DNA of 64,000 bases from positions 97,658-161,657 of the forward strand of contig NW_003546448.1 of NCBI RefSeq assembly GCF_000090795.2, written 5' to 3'. The position numbers and the translations under genes were made by a program. Of this stretch, positions 37,701-48,992 are shown piece by piece. The number at the start of each line of letters is the position of its first letter. Within the stretch, counting starts at the first letter, position 1. The notes under the pieces were generated by a model. The model was given only the letters and a program-made list of their open reading frames with translations. It was not told where the DNA came from and searched no databases. The stretch comes from Amphimedon queenslandica. Taxonomy: Eukaryota; Porifera; Demospongiae; Haplosclerida; Niphatidae.

Positions 37701-39608
37701 TCAAAAGAGCCACTTTCTCATGCTAGAATGACTGCATCCAACCTACGCTCATATTATGTGCATTACTAGATCATGATTTTGTGGGAAGAAGTGGTATGTA
37801 AAATGATCTAATTGTAATAAGGGCAACACCTAATTTCCATTCTCATGCACAATGCCCTGATATAATATCATTAAAGAGGAATGGCTACAGTGAGTCTATG
37901 CAAGGCTTACAAACACTAATTAAATAAATAAACATTAGGAAAAGCCTTGAGGCAGAATAGGAAGAAAGGGAGGGGAAGAGATTCACTATGTGTATGCAGT
38001 CACTGACCACACAATCAAGACCCTATCAATAGAATACCACAATAAAACCAAGAGGACACAATATACATTACATCAATCAATCATGAACATGTGGCATTAG
38101 GGGAATCTTAACCCACAACAGAGAGAGAGGTTATAATAAACACATAAGGAAAAGGAAGAACTTGCTGTTATTATTATCATTGTATGGTAACCACGAATAC
38201 TAGGGGCACCAATCCACACAAAGCTTCAAACTGTATATTAATCACACTTTGATTGCAAAACCCTTACATCATCGAGTTCCTAACAATAAAACCACAGCAA
38301 AGGTATCATTTTTCACTAAAGGCCCTTAAAATTTAGCATGAAGTCACAAAAATCTTAGCCACACGACTACATTCAACCATGACATCACCTATCATGTCTT
38401 CAAACCCTACACATCTAAGACTCCGGTTCAACAGAAATAGGATCAGACGCATGCGTATGGCATATTAATTGTACTCGTGAATAAAACAATCATTAGTAAC
38501 GAGTATACATAGAATCCATACAACTTAATGTTAAAAGCTTTACTACATAATACATACTTATATGTACATCAAATGATAGACTGGTTGAAGATGCATCTAT
38601 GGAAACGAATCACATCACATGTGTACACGCACGCTATAGTAAAGCTGCTATAAATATCGCCATGGTACAGCCATATAGAGGAGATCAATAAGAGACAAAC
38701 GTCATAGTAGTTGTTAAGGAGTTCCTAATTGCTGTAATCGATACTGATTGCTAGTGTCTCAGCTATGAGCTGATAATCGTTTGAAATAATGACCGACTGT
38801 TGCAAAGCTTGCAGGAATTTGAAATAAAATATCAATAAAGACAGTTTTATTGAAATTCAAAGCACTTCAAAAACGAATTGTAATTTGGGAATAGTTAAAG
38901 GTTTTGTCTAGACTTACGAGGTACTTGTAAATACAATTCATTACCAATAATCATATGCTACACTTATATGCACATAAATGAATGTGTGTGTGCATATACA
39001 TGTACATGTACATACTGCTTCAGTGTGTATAGGATGCACTGTAAAGAGTAATGCAGTGAGCCACGATACATTCCTTCTAACACCAGCTACCATTAGTACA
39101 TAATGGACCAGGACACAGACAATACTGTGGACTAGTACATTGACGCCATGATAGCCACCAGGGGACAACCCATGCATCCAATAATTGAGACGGAAACTCA
39201 ATGTCGTCAGTGGCCTGTAGGACTTGTGCGATTCAGGATCTGATATCGGATAACCCCAGAAATCGTTAGCAAACACAGAGGTGAAGGTCACATGAGACCT
39301 AATTAGGAGATGAGCAATTACAATGAAGGAAGCCATTAAAATAACATGGTGCAGCATGTGGTGTAATGTCTTGGAAGGTACATCAAAAGTGACAGTGCTT
39401 CCATATTAGGCAAGAATGATTACCTTACGTCTGGATTGCTAACAATGGCTTCATTATCATCAAACACGAAACCACCAAGTATAGTGTGGGAGTTTAACAG
39501 TAAGGAAAGAGTGAAGAGGAATGAGGAGCGAGCCAGGAGGCCATACCAATGCTCTGAATTAATAGGAGGAGGAGATCCTACACGCCTATTCCTAACAGCT
39601 GGCGCCAT
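27360..39608 (-). CDS. TMTC4: Transmembrane O-mannosyltransferase TMTC4 (TPR-containing)
   Basis: TMTC1-4 are ER-resident GT-C enzymes that transfer mannose from dolichol-P-mannose to Ser/Thr of cadherin domains. Eleven exons: 39608-39424, 39298-39016, 36670-36426, 35635-35307, 35247-34928, 34288-34109, 32269-32170, 30241-30027, 29644-29507, 27647-27555, 27491-27360. Total 2220 nt, 739 aa, against 741 in human TMTC4; phases close throughout. The N-terminal half is multipass membrane. FVFDDNEAIVSNPDV carries the acidic pair of the first luminal loop. Then come DFWG, SHKSYRPLTTLSFRLNYWMHG, LFTVHPIHTEA, VVGRAELLSALFFFLSFL, MLCKEQGITVL, and the TMTC domain with DNPTSFSDSILIR, LCFDWSMGSI and ASNLFFPVGFVLAERVLYLP. 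These match TMTC4 more closely than TMTC1-3. The C-terminal 250 residues are about six TPRs (for example YYRQALELKPDYILALTNLG). Exon 4 is assigned the acceptor at 35636 because an upstream alternative gives a stop in phase. Confidence 0.94.
31908..31938. repeat. (CA)n microsatellite in TMTC4 intron
   Basis: About 15 CA units. It produces a spurious Cys-Val frame on the minus strand. A (GA)n tract of about 40 bases lies at 34693-34732 in the next intron and an (AAT)n tract near 35801-35829. Confidence 0.9.
36671..39015 (-). other. TMTC4 intron 2 (2.3 kb)
   Basis: The longest TMTC4 intron, separating the first two coding exons near the promoter from the rest. Apart from the hairpin element at 36842-36960 and a duplicated 20-base unit AGGTTAATAAGTGTTCCCGG near 37130-37170, no structure or coding potential was seen. 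Confidence 0.6.
36842..36960. mobile_element. Long hairpin / MITE-like palindrome in TMTC4 intron 2
   Basis: About 119 bases forming one near-perfect inverted repeat. The left arm reads AGAAGTATAGGTTATACACC then GGTTTCTATGGTATTTATTA, and the right arm is its reverse (GGTTAATAAATGCCATAGAA, then GGTGTATAACCAACTTCTAT). Arms of about 50 bases differ at only a few positions, with a short GC-rich loop (GAGCGACGCAGTCGCGAG). Probably a small foldback MITE. Confidence 0.75.
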
Positions 39609-39752
39609 TGTTACTCGTTGTCACTTGTCATACTCTCTCTGTCTCTTAGTACTTCTTTATCTTGGAAAAGGGGAGGCCAGTTTGTGAAGTAAGATGATCC
39701 CTCACGTGGGTTCAATCCTCCAGCTCTTTATCCCCACTAGACTACCGTGGGC
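39609..39752. promoter_or_regulatory. Bidirectional promoter TMTC4 / MPDU1
   Basis: Only 144 bases separate the ATG of TMTC4 (minus) from the ATG of MPDU1 (plus), so both transcripts must start within or very near this segment. It includes a TCTCTCTGTCTC-type pyrimidine stretch and no obvious TATA box. Bidirectionality is inferred from geometry. Confidence 0.65.
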
Positions 39753-42700
39753 ATGGATGCATTGTTTAGTTATTTCTTTCCTGGAGACTGTTATGTTAAA
39801 GTGTTCCAGGAGTACCAGTTCTTTAATCGTAAGACTTTAAACAATAATTTAATTTTTTTAATAATTTAAATTCTATCGTAAATATACAAGGCATTGTTTA
39901 TAATTATATGGTAGAATCTGGGTCAAATCTAATTTTTGTGTCTAGCCATTATTTTGTTGATGTTGGTAATAAATTAGATTTTATTTGCTTGCATTTGCTA
40001 ATTGCTACTAATGATTATGGGTGGGGCTCGTTGAATGCACAAAGAGGTGGGGCTTGTTAATGAGTTGTGATAACCCAATTTATTGTAAATAATATTCAAC
40101 ACACATTATTTATTATTTTTAGGAGAATGCTTGACCATAGCTCTTTCAAGGTGGCTGAGTTTAAGTGTCATTTTAGGAGCATTAGGAGGTATTATGATTT
40201 AAATATTGTAGCATAGATCAGGGGTACCCACAAAACATGCAAAGTGAGCTAAAAAATATGGTTAACTTTTGGAGCTACTTTTGTTTCTTTGAAATGCTCA
40301 TAACTCAAAAATTATTTGTTGGAAACAGCTCTAACTTTCTAGATAGCATAATTGTATCAAAAAACGTAATTAAAATTGGGGGTGATTTCAAAGCAATTTT
40401 TCAGAAAAAACCATGAGCTATAGTACAGGGTATTTTTCAGAAATTGGCTCATTTTTTAAATGGCCATAACTCGAAAAATTGAAGTTGGAATCAGCTCAAA
40501 CTTTCTACATAGCATAAGGACATCAATATGTATCAGAAAATGTAATAAAAATTGGGGGTCATTTCGGAGCCATTTTTTGGAAAAAACCATGGGCTATAGT
40601 ACAGGGTATTTTTCAGAAATTGGCCCATTTCTTAAAATGGCTATAACTTGAAAAATTGAAGTCGGAATCCACTCAAACTTTCTACATAGCATAAGGACAT
40701 CAATATGTATCAGAAAATGTAATAAAAATTTGGGGTGATTTTGGAGCCATTTTTCAGAAAAACCATAGGCTACAGGGTATTTTTCAGAAATTGGCTCATT
40801 TTAAAAATGGCCATAACTCAAAAAATTGAAGTCGGAATCAGCTCAAACTTTCTACATAGCATAAGGACATCAATATGTATCAGAAAATATAATCAAAATT
40901 AAGAATTCTCTCCTAGTCATTTTTGGTGAAATTTGGCCACTGTACATGATCTTTGACCCATTTTTTGAGCAACTTAAATGTATAAAATCTACTACCAAAA
41001 ACTCTGAAGGAAACCCTGGCCTAGATCATTCTGCTCTCTTTTCCAGTCAAGTTTCCACAGATATACAAGATAGTAAAGAACTATTCAACCGAGAGTATAA
41101 GCTATTTAGCTTGCATTTTGGAATTAGGAGCTGTGACATTCTCATCTACTTATAATTACGAAAAAGGATTCCCATTCAGGTATAACTACTTACTATAATT
41201 GTTATCAAGCTTCTTAAATTATAATATGCACTTTCTAGTACATGGGGCGAGAGTTTCTTTATCAGTGTTCAAGTCCTCATTATCCTCATTCTAATGGCCG
41301 TCATAAGACAGCATGTGTTGATCATTGCCCCCTTTCTAATAGCTTATAGTGCCGGGGTGTGGTTCCTGGTGTCTGGTTTAGCCCCTGGCGGTCTCAATAC
41401 TACACTCCAGGCCATTGTTATACCTCTCATGCTTGCTAGTAGGGTAAGATAGACATGCAATGTACCATTGGACTTTTATCTGTTGCATGGAATCATGTAT
41501 TGTAAAGGAACTTGGTGTGTGTATCATGGTTGTTTTTTATTGTAATGTACACTGTAGATAGATGATTATTTTTGGCATTGATAATGTTGTAGCTACAAGT
41601 TTCTTCCTATGTAATGAGACATTAGCTATAACATAACTGACATTGTTATTGGCTGTGTACAACTGTAGCTTTAAGATAATGATTAATCTAAATGTTACAC
41701 ATGTTGAAAATATTTCCCTATTGTGTATCAACAATGCTGTTACTATTGTTATTACTATTGTGTTTGTACTAAGTACAATTTATTATAATTTTAAGAATAG
41801 AAAATATGTGACAGCTGAGAGTAGTGTCATTCTAACCTTTAAACTGCCCTGAACTCTAAATTATGATAACAATCATCCAGCTGCTTATGTATGCTACTGG
41901 GCAATAAGGAATTGAACAATAACATTTCTGAGAAGTTTCATTATTATTGTAACAGCTTTGTGGCACATCTGATTGCAAGTGACCATACAATTATGAGGCA
42001 TATGATAATCATAATATTTATTAACAATTAGAAGGACCAATTGGGAAATAGATTTCCCACAAAGCATGCTAATAGTGAGCTAAACTCTATGTAGTACATG
42101 GCATTTGGAACAACATTAAAAATTTATAAAAAAATTAATTTTGATCGGAATCCACTCAAACTTTCAACACAGCATGAGAACATGCATATGTATCAGAAAA
42201 ATTTATAAAAATGGAGATCTCTCTCCTATTCATTTTTGATAAAATTTCATCAAAGACTAAAGGCTATAGCCTTTGATCTTTAGCTTGATTTTTGAGCAAC
42301 TTAAAAAAATATAAAAAATCCAAATTTGATTGGAATCAGCTCAAAGTTAATACACAACATAAGAACAAGTATATGTATCAGAAAAAATTATTAAAATGAA
42401 AATTTTCTCCTAGTCATTTTTGATGAAATTTTGCCTATAAGTTCCTGTACTATATGTATATACATGTGTAGTACAGGGTCTTTGACCCAATTTTTGAGCA
42501 ACTTGACAATCTACTGACAAGAAGCTGCATGAGCACTATGCTGAAATCGTGGCTTCCAATCAAGAAAGACACAAATGTCCCCTGCTATAGTGCATAGCAT
42601 TCATAAAGGAACTTTTAAAGTTGATTTGAGAAGCATGCACTACATTGTACTATAATTAAGCAGGTTAGATTTAGTCATTATAATTTTTAATGTAACTGAC

Positions 42701-43488
42701 CTAAAAGTCTGCTTGCTATTTGATTCATTTTATAATAAAGAGATGTACAAGTAATGGTGCCCTAGTCAAGCATATGCTTATTATGCTACACGTATTTCCA
42801 TTTGTGTTCATATTGTTAATCTTTTTGATGTGTATATTTTCAGTATTAAGTAATGTTATCTCACTCACACACTCTCACTATAGTCAATGGAGTCATTAGG
42901 CTATAGTCCAACTAATCTTAACAATTATCAATCGTACAATCACATCAGTATTGCCAAGTTTGGTTTACCTTTTGGTATAAAATAACAGAATAAGCAAAAC
43001 ATCAATAATCGGAGGTATACTTTTATTATGGCAATGTAGCTAAGCAAGTATTCGTTTTTGTTATTTTTGCATTATTTAATCAGAATATGCGTACACAACT
43101 ATCATAACGATGAAATAGAAAATTAAATTGTGTTTGAACAATGCACAGACAATACAACCCTCCACTGATAGTCAAGAATAATTATTTTTTTTATTTTACT
43201 GATTATTAAAAATCCCGGAACGCTCAATAGTATATTTACTTTCATTTAATTTAGCTGACAACTGTACTGACTGTATACAATAATGGATCAACAGGGCAGC
43301 TCTCCTTTATAACGGCATTCCTCAACTTCATTGGTAATATTGCACGAGTCTTTACCACCATACAAGAGACAGGGGATCTTCTACTGATGGCAACGTTCAT
43401 TTCCTCGCTGACTTTAAATTCCATCATTGTGCTACAGTTCCTCTGGTACTGGAATGCAACCGCCAAGCAAAGTCGAAAAAGAGATTAG
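39753..43488 (+). CDS. MPDU1: Mannose-P-dolichol utilization defect 1 protein
   Basis: MPDU1 (Lec35/SL15) is an ER multipass PQ-loop protein needed for use of dolichol-P-mannose and dolichol-P-glucose in N-glycan, GPI and O/C-mannose synthesis. Five exons: 39753-39828, 40123-40188, 41047-41179, 41239-41443, 43255-43488; 714 nt, 237 aa (human 247), phases consistent. The first PQ loop is in exon 3 (VKFPQIYKIVKNYSTESISY, human [20 protein letters not shown]). WGESFF and the membrane segments follow in exon 4. Exon 5 has the second loop: NNGSTGQLSFITAFL, then GNIARVFTTIQETGDLLLM (human [20 protein letters not shown]), ending FLWYWNATAK. The final residues KQSRKRD are basic, fitting an ER protein. 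Introns 2 and 4 carry copies of the dispersed repeat. The N-terminus (exons 1-2) is short and less conserved but in phase. Confidence 0.94.
40240..40980 (-). repeat. Dispersed repeat family, four tandem units in MPDU1 intron 2
   Basis: Successive units of about 170-180 bases with ATGGCCATAACTC, GAAGTCGGAATCAGCTCAAA, CTTTCTACATAGCATAAGGA, CATCAATATGTATCAGAAAA, TTTTGGAGCCATTTTT and CTATAGTACAGGGTATTTTT. These are closer to one another than to the 14870 array, indicating a distinct subfamily. Confidence 0.85.
42110..42510 (-). repeat. Dispersed repeat family copies in MPDU1 intron 4
   Basis: Two units in minus orientation, with GATTGGAATCAGCTCAAAGT, a TCTCCTAGTCATTTTTGATG segment and GTAGTACAGGGTCTTTGACC. 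These belong to the subfamily of the 14870-16400 array. Confidence 0.75.
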
Positions 43489-43725
43489 GAAGAGAATAAA
43501 ACATTGATTGCACACATGAATCGTACAGTGTTTCATGTATTAATAGTTATTTTTGATAATTTCAGAAAACATTTAAAAAATGATCATTATTAGATCATTA
43601 ATTAGAGCACAAATCAGAAGTTAAACTAAACTACACAGCAATGATTTTTGCCATACATATATGTACTTGGCATTGCTGCAATACACAATAACAGTTGATA
43701 CAGTGTATAATAGTATCAGTACATG

Positions 43726-44169
43726 CTATTTATCATTATTTGCTATGAGTGTTAGTTCAGAGAGTGTGACTGGCTCAGGTTGGAGAGAGAGACCTAAAGA
43801 AATTGCTAATTTCATAGTCAGCAAGTGCTTGCATGTCAATGCATCTCTTTGAGCCAAAACGTGATAAGAAAAGTATGGACATGTACAGTAATTGAGTGAC
43901 TGAAGACAAATGTATTGATTGGCCCCTCTTGAGGCTTGTATTACATATACAGGTTTCCCAGCTGGAGTTGTCAGACATTTTATCTCGTTTTTGTCAATGG
44001 CGTCGAGTGCCTGGTATAGAGAAGGACCGTATATGAAGTGAAGCTTGTTTAGAGTCTCTTCGTTCAACCTCCCGTCCTCGCTCTGGTCTTCTCCAAGCTG
44101 CGTAATGAGTTGCTCTCCCACCAAAATAACGCTTTTGCTCAATACGTCTTCACCTGAACAGGTGGCCAT
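43726..44169 (-). CDS. ZSWIM7: SWIM zinc-finger protein ZSWIM7 (Shu2/SWS1-like)
   Basis: ZSWIM7/SWS1 pairs with SWSAP1 and promotes RAD51 filament assembly in homologous recombination and meiosis. This is a single-exon frame of 147 aa (human 140). The middle reads LHFIYGPSLYQALDAIDKNE then GKPVYVIQASRG. Next comes the SWIM finger CTCP...CKHLL (Cys-x-Cys, about 17 residues, Cys-x-His), which corresponds to human CSCP...CKHLL. The start is the ATG at 44167-44169; an upstream frame to 44184 would begin with GTG. It is convergent with MPDU1 (237 bases) and lies 190 bases downstream of IPO5 on the same strand. The single exon contrasts with its multi-exon neighbours, so a retrocopy origin is possible, but the frame is intact. 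Confidence 0.88.
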   Translation of the reverse strand: MATCSGEDVLSKSVILVGEQLITQLGEDQSEDGRLNEETLNKLHFIYGPSLYQALDAIDKNEIKCLTTPAGKPVYVIQASRGANQYICLQSLNYCTCPYFSYHVLAQRDALTCKHLLTMKLAISLGLSLQPEPVTLSELTLIANNDK

Positions 44170-44359
44170 TTTTATGACTGGCACACACGTGACTGCACGT
44201 GGTCATTGGGTGTGTGTCTGTGTGACTATGGTAATTAAAATCCAAAAAAATTAATAATTATTTAATAAAATAAAAAGCAAAGATGAAGTCATTGCTGGAA
44301 CGAATTGACAATAAAGTGAAGAGTCATCTGAATGGGATGAGTCACGAAACTGTACCAAT

Positions 44360-45249
44360 TTACCGAAGAGCATTAGTCAGAGCAACTTGCTGTCTTTTAG
44401 ATAAATACTGCAAACAAGAATCCCAAACATCACTGGCCTGAAAAAAAACAATGTTAGATTCATAAAATGTCATAAAAAGTACAAGTGCATAAAAATATAT
44501 AAAAATACATAAATGTATTATTTAACACAATACCATAGGGCACCTTTTTCGAGGGCTGTAAATTTCGCGAATTTGCCTAAAAATCTATTTTGTGGATTTA
44601 ATTTTTGCAAATTTATGCCACCTGCCATCTTCTAGTAATTTAATTTTTGCGGAAAAAATTTTTGTAAATCTTTAAAAAATTGCAAAATTTGCAAAATTTA
44701 CAGCCCTAAAAAAGGTGCCCTACAGTACATGTTAATACATAAAAATACACCAAAGTACAAGCGCTACTTACCTGTACGTGTCGAGCAATGGCCAGCAATC
44801 TTTGAAGGACAAGGTCGTTATTAGTGAGAACTTCCTCAGAAATGACGTCTCCAATTATTCCTAATATCTTTGGAACGTTTTCGTTGTTTGCTCCAAGAAT
44901 ACTAGCATTGTTCCTACAAAAAAAGAGAGAATATGAAATACTCAAATGAACATTGAAAAATATACAATCATACATGAGCTACATATTACAATGCTGATTA
45001 CCATATACATGTACATTTGTACGCTTGGAAGTGGGCTTTTTTGAGGGAATTATATTTCGCAAAATTATGTTCTAATTTGCGGATTTTAATTTTGGAAATT
45101 CTACCATGCGAGTACTGATTTTTGTGGATTTTATTTTGATGAATCAGGAAGGAATTCACAAGATTTGCCAAATTTGCAACCTTGAAAAAACCACTCATAC
45201 AGTATTACATTTAAGATTAAGTACAATGTACATGTAAATGCTTTAACAT

Positions 45250-45318
<69 letters not shown>

Positions 45319-48300
45319 CCCCCTCTCTCTACCTCTCAATTAGATCACAGAGGTATGTATAAACGTGAGAGGCCTCCTCTTTGTCTTCCACCACAGGTAG
45401 CCATGAGAGCCAGAGAGGAAGCACAGTATCCAGAGCAATACCATCAATGTGACGGCATATCTTGGCAACAGCAGAAATAGCATTGTCTTTAGCATGAATG
45501 GTAGGCATGTCTACTTCAGTGGCTCCCTGCACTGACACAATGAGTGATGACAGAGCACCTGTACCAGTACAAAAACACGCCATTATAATTTTAACTTTTA
45601 AGTATAGTTAGTAAAGTATAGTTTCTTTTACCTTCAAACACATTTATGAAGTCCTTGCTACAGTTAACAGCCATTATACCAATGCCATAGGCTGCTGCCT
45701 AAAAATAAAAATACACAGTGCAATAATCATAGCAATGAAAGAATGTGTTCACAGACTTGTCGGGTAGGAGGATAATGGTTGCATATAGAGTCAAGCATTG
45801 GCTGAAGGAAATGACTCTGATACTTTATAGCACTCTACATAAAAAAACAATGTGATACTTTCCTAGAATCAGCTCTTTCTTACTTCACTGGCAAAGTCCA
45901 ACAGATCATCAAAGACACATAATGACCATTGTCTATACGAGGAGGGCTTGTCTGATGACTACAAGATACAGTGGACTCAATATAAGTGTATTATTGCATG
46001 ATGCATGGACTTACGAGCATATTGGTGAATGTTGGTAGGAGCTGATCAAAGAAAGGAAGCAAAGCAGAGCCATGTGTCATGAACAGTGAGTGCATTAGAT
46101 CAGCTATCTTTCTCATTATATTGTCATCTTCCTCATCCTAAAAGAAGGGGGAGAGAGAGAGAGAGAGTAAAGATGGAGGGAAGAGCGAAAATTAATTTGC
46201 TAACTTCAGCTTCAAGCTCATCCTCAACTTCTTCGTCGTAATCCTCGTCGAGTCTCTTATCGTGTCTCTTCTTTAGTTTGAGGAAACAAGTCTCAATCTG
46301 ATCGTTAATGATATCAACTATCTTTGTATACTGCTCAGTTGTGAAGCAGTTCAAGCCAAGCAACTCAATACACTACCAGGAAAAAAATAACAGAAGTCTC
46401 AAATCAAAGACACTGGTATTTAGGGCTCCAATGGTTGTCTTACTTTGCATAATGAGCTAATCATTATTCCTGTTATCTCAGAATCCGGCTCCAGAGGAAT
46501 CGCTTCTAGAAGTTTCTCAGATATGTAACTCCACATTGCAGCCACCGCATCAGGACCTACGTGAACACAAACAAGTATACATGATTGTAGTTTAATAATA
46601 TCTTTTTAAATTCTTTAAAAAATCTAATTTCAATCAGAATTAACTACACAACATAAACATTCAACATACATGTAAGTACATGCATACGTTTCAAAAAATT
46701 ACAAAAATTGAGAACTCTCTCCTAGCCATTTTTGGCAAAATACCCTGTATGTAGCTATAGTACATGTACATGGTCTTTGGCCAGATTTTTGAGCAACTTT
46801 TTTACACTAACACCTATACACACGTGCATGTACATGTACCTTCATCATGGGATTGTTTGTACCATTGAAGAGACCAACCCAACAACAGGAGACAAGTTTA
46901 TTTTGTGAACAAAGGTAACAAACACCTACTGCCTCACACACATATGGGTCAAAACAGCAGACATAAAGCCAATTGCTTCCACAATACAATATCAGTGGAG
47001 TTGGTACATTATTAGTGAGAATAACCTTTTGATTGGATGCATTCTAATAAGTGAGGGATAATCTCAGCAGCTGCTGCCCTCACCAGCTCATGAAAGTAAA
47101 ACCTGAGATGAGGGACCATTATCTTTGACACCTGAAGAAGAAAGAGTAGTTGAAAGGAGAAAGATAAAAATTAACAAACTCACAGGCTCGGCATAATCAA
47201 TGAATCCTTCCTTTAGGTCTTTAGCGTACACAACAAGCATTTGCATTGCAGTACACTTGTCATCCAGTCCAGCTGTCTTTATACCAAACTTTTGCTGTAG
47301 GGGGAACATACCAATCAACATGTAAAAAGTTATAGAGACTGACTAACTTGATCTGCTAATGTGATGAATTCCCAGCCATCATCTTCGCTGTAATTCTGTT
47401 CAGCATCTATGGCTAAGAGACAAAGGATTGAGAGAATGAATGTGTGTGTGTGTGTGTTTTATGTGACTTACAATCAACAATGGCGATTTCAGGTTTTATG
47501 CTAGCTGCTTGTATCAGTGGTTGCACAACGAATGGCAGATAAGCCACAAACTCAGGGCCAATAATCTTACATATCCTAGCCCAAGCACTGATCATATATG
47601 ACGCCTAATACAAATCAATAGATTCAAACTAACTGAGACTATAAATGCATGTATGTAGCACTATTACACTGTGTAATACTAGTGTGAATACTATAAAGCC
47701 TGGCAGCTGCTATTGGCAATAATGGAGTACCTGAGGATCATCTGGTTCCCATGTATTTTGCTCTGATTGAACTTTAAAAAGACAATCCAATATCTCGTGA
47801 GCGTCTTGCATGAACTGAAGAAATAAACCACACCCATTAACAAACCAGGCCCAGACCACACCTACCATTTCCTTTCCGACTGCAAGACCAATAAAGCTAA
47901 TGCATTCGATTGTTTTCCCTCTCAATAGACGATGCTCTTTGTTGACAGCGTTGGACATTAAGTGCTTGAGGTTTGGCATAAAGAGAGGATAGTATGGAGC
48001 AAATAGTTCCTCGGCTGCATCAGCTACAGTGGCTAGTGTTGTCACCATTTGTTCAATGATAATCTTACGACCTTTATCCACAAGCTATAGGAGATATTAA
48101 TATCATACTGTATGTGTGTAGCCTGTAGTGTGTTGTAATTATAAATGGGTCATTAGCTTATGCATGTAAACTAGTAATGGGGTTTCCTACAAAGTATGCT
48201 AAGTGAGCTAAAGAGAATACAGCTTTTGGAGCAACTTTAGAAATTTAAAAAATCCAATTTTGATCAAAATCAGCTCAAACACAACATAAAAACATGTATA

Positions 48301-48953
48301 TGCATCAGAAAAATGATAATTCTCTCCTAGCCATTTTTGGCAAAATTTGGCCAAAGACACTGTACTATAGTACAGGGACATTGACATACATGTAATTTGG
48401 CTCAGTTTTTGAGTGACTTTATAAAATTTGTAATAAATCCAATTTTGATCAGAATCAGCTCAAACTTGCTACACAACATAAGAACACATATACGCATCAG
48501 AAAAAAAATTGGAGAAATCTTTTTGGTCAAGTACCATTTACTATAGTACAGAGGTTTTTGAGCAACTTTAAAAATTCACTGAAGGCCCAAAATTCTGCGA
48601 AAAACCCCGAATTAAATATTTAGCACACACTACAAATGCACGTGTACATGTACATGGTACATGCATTACCTCAGAGAGTCCAAATTTAAAAGAAGCTTCA
48701 AGTTTAGGTATTATGGCACTGAGGTAGTTGGAGAGAACAGATTTGGGACATAATTCACAGAAATTAACAAGAGCAGCTCCGGCGTGAGTGAGTACCCTAG
48801 GGTTCTTAAAATCATCCAGTATCGGGAGTAAGGACGGGATTATTTTGTCATGAAACTTCTCTTGTATCGTTGGAGAAAAGTCTGAAGACATTTGTCCAAG
48901 GGCATTACAGGCAGCATAGCGAACTCGTGGATGCTACAGTGTATAAAGAATGA

Positions 48954-48992
<39 letters not shown>

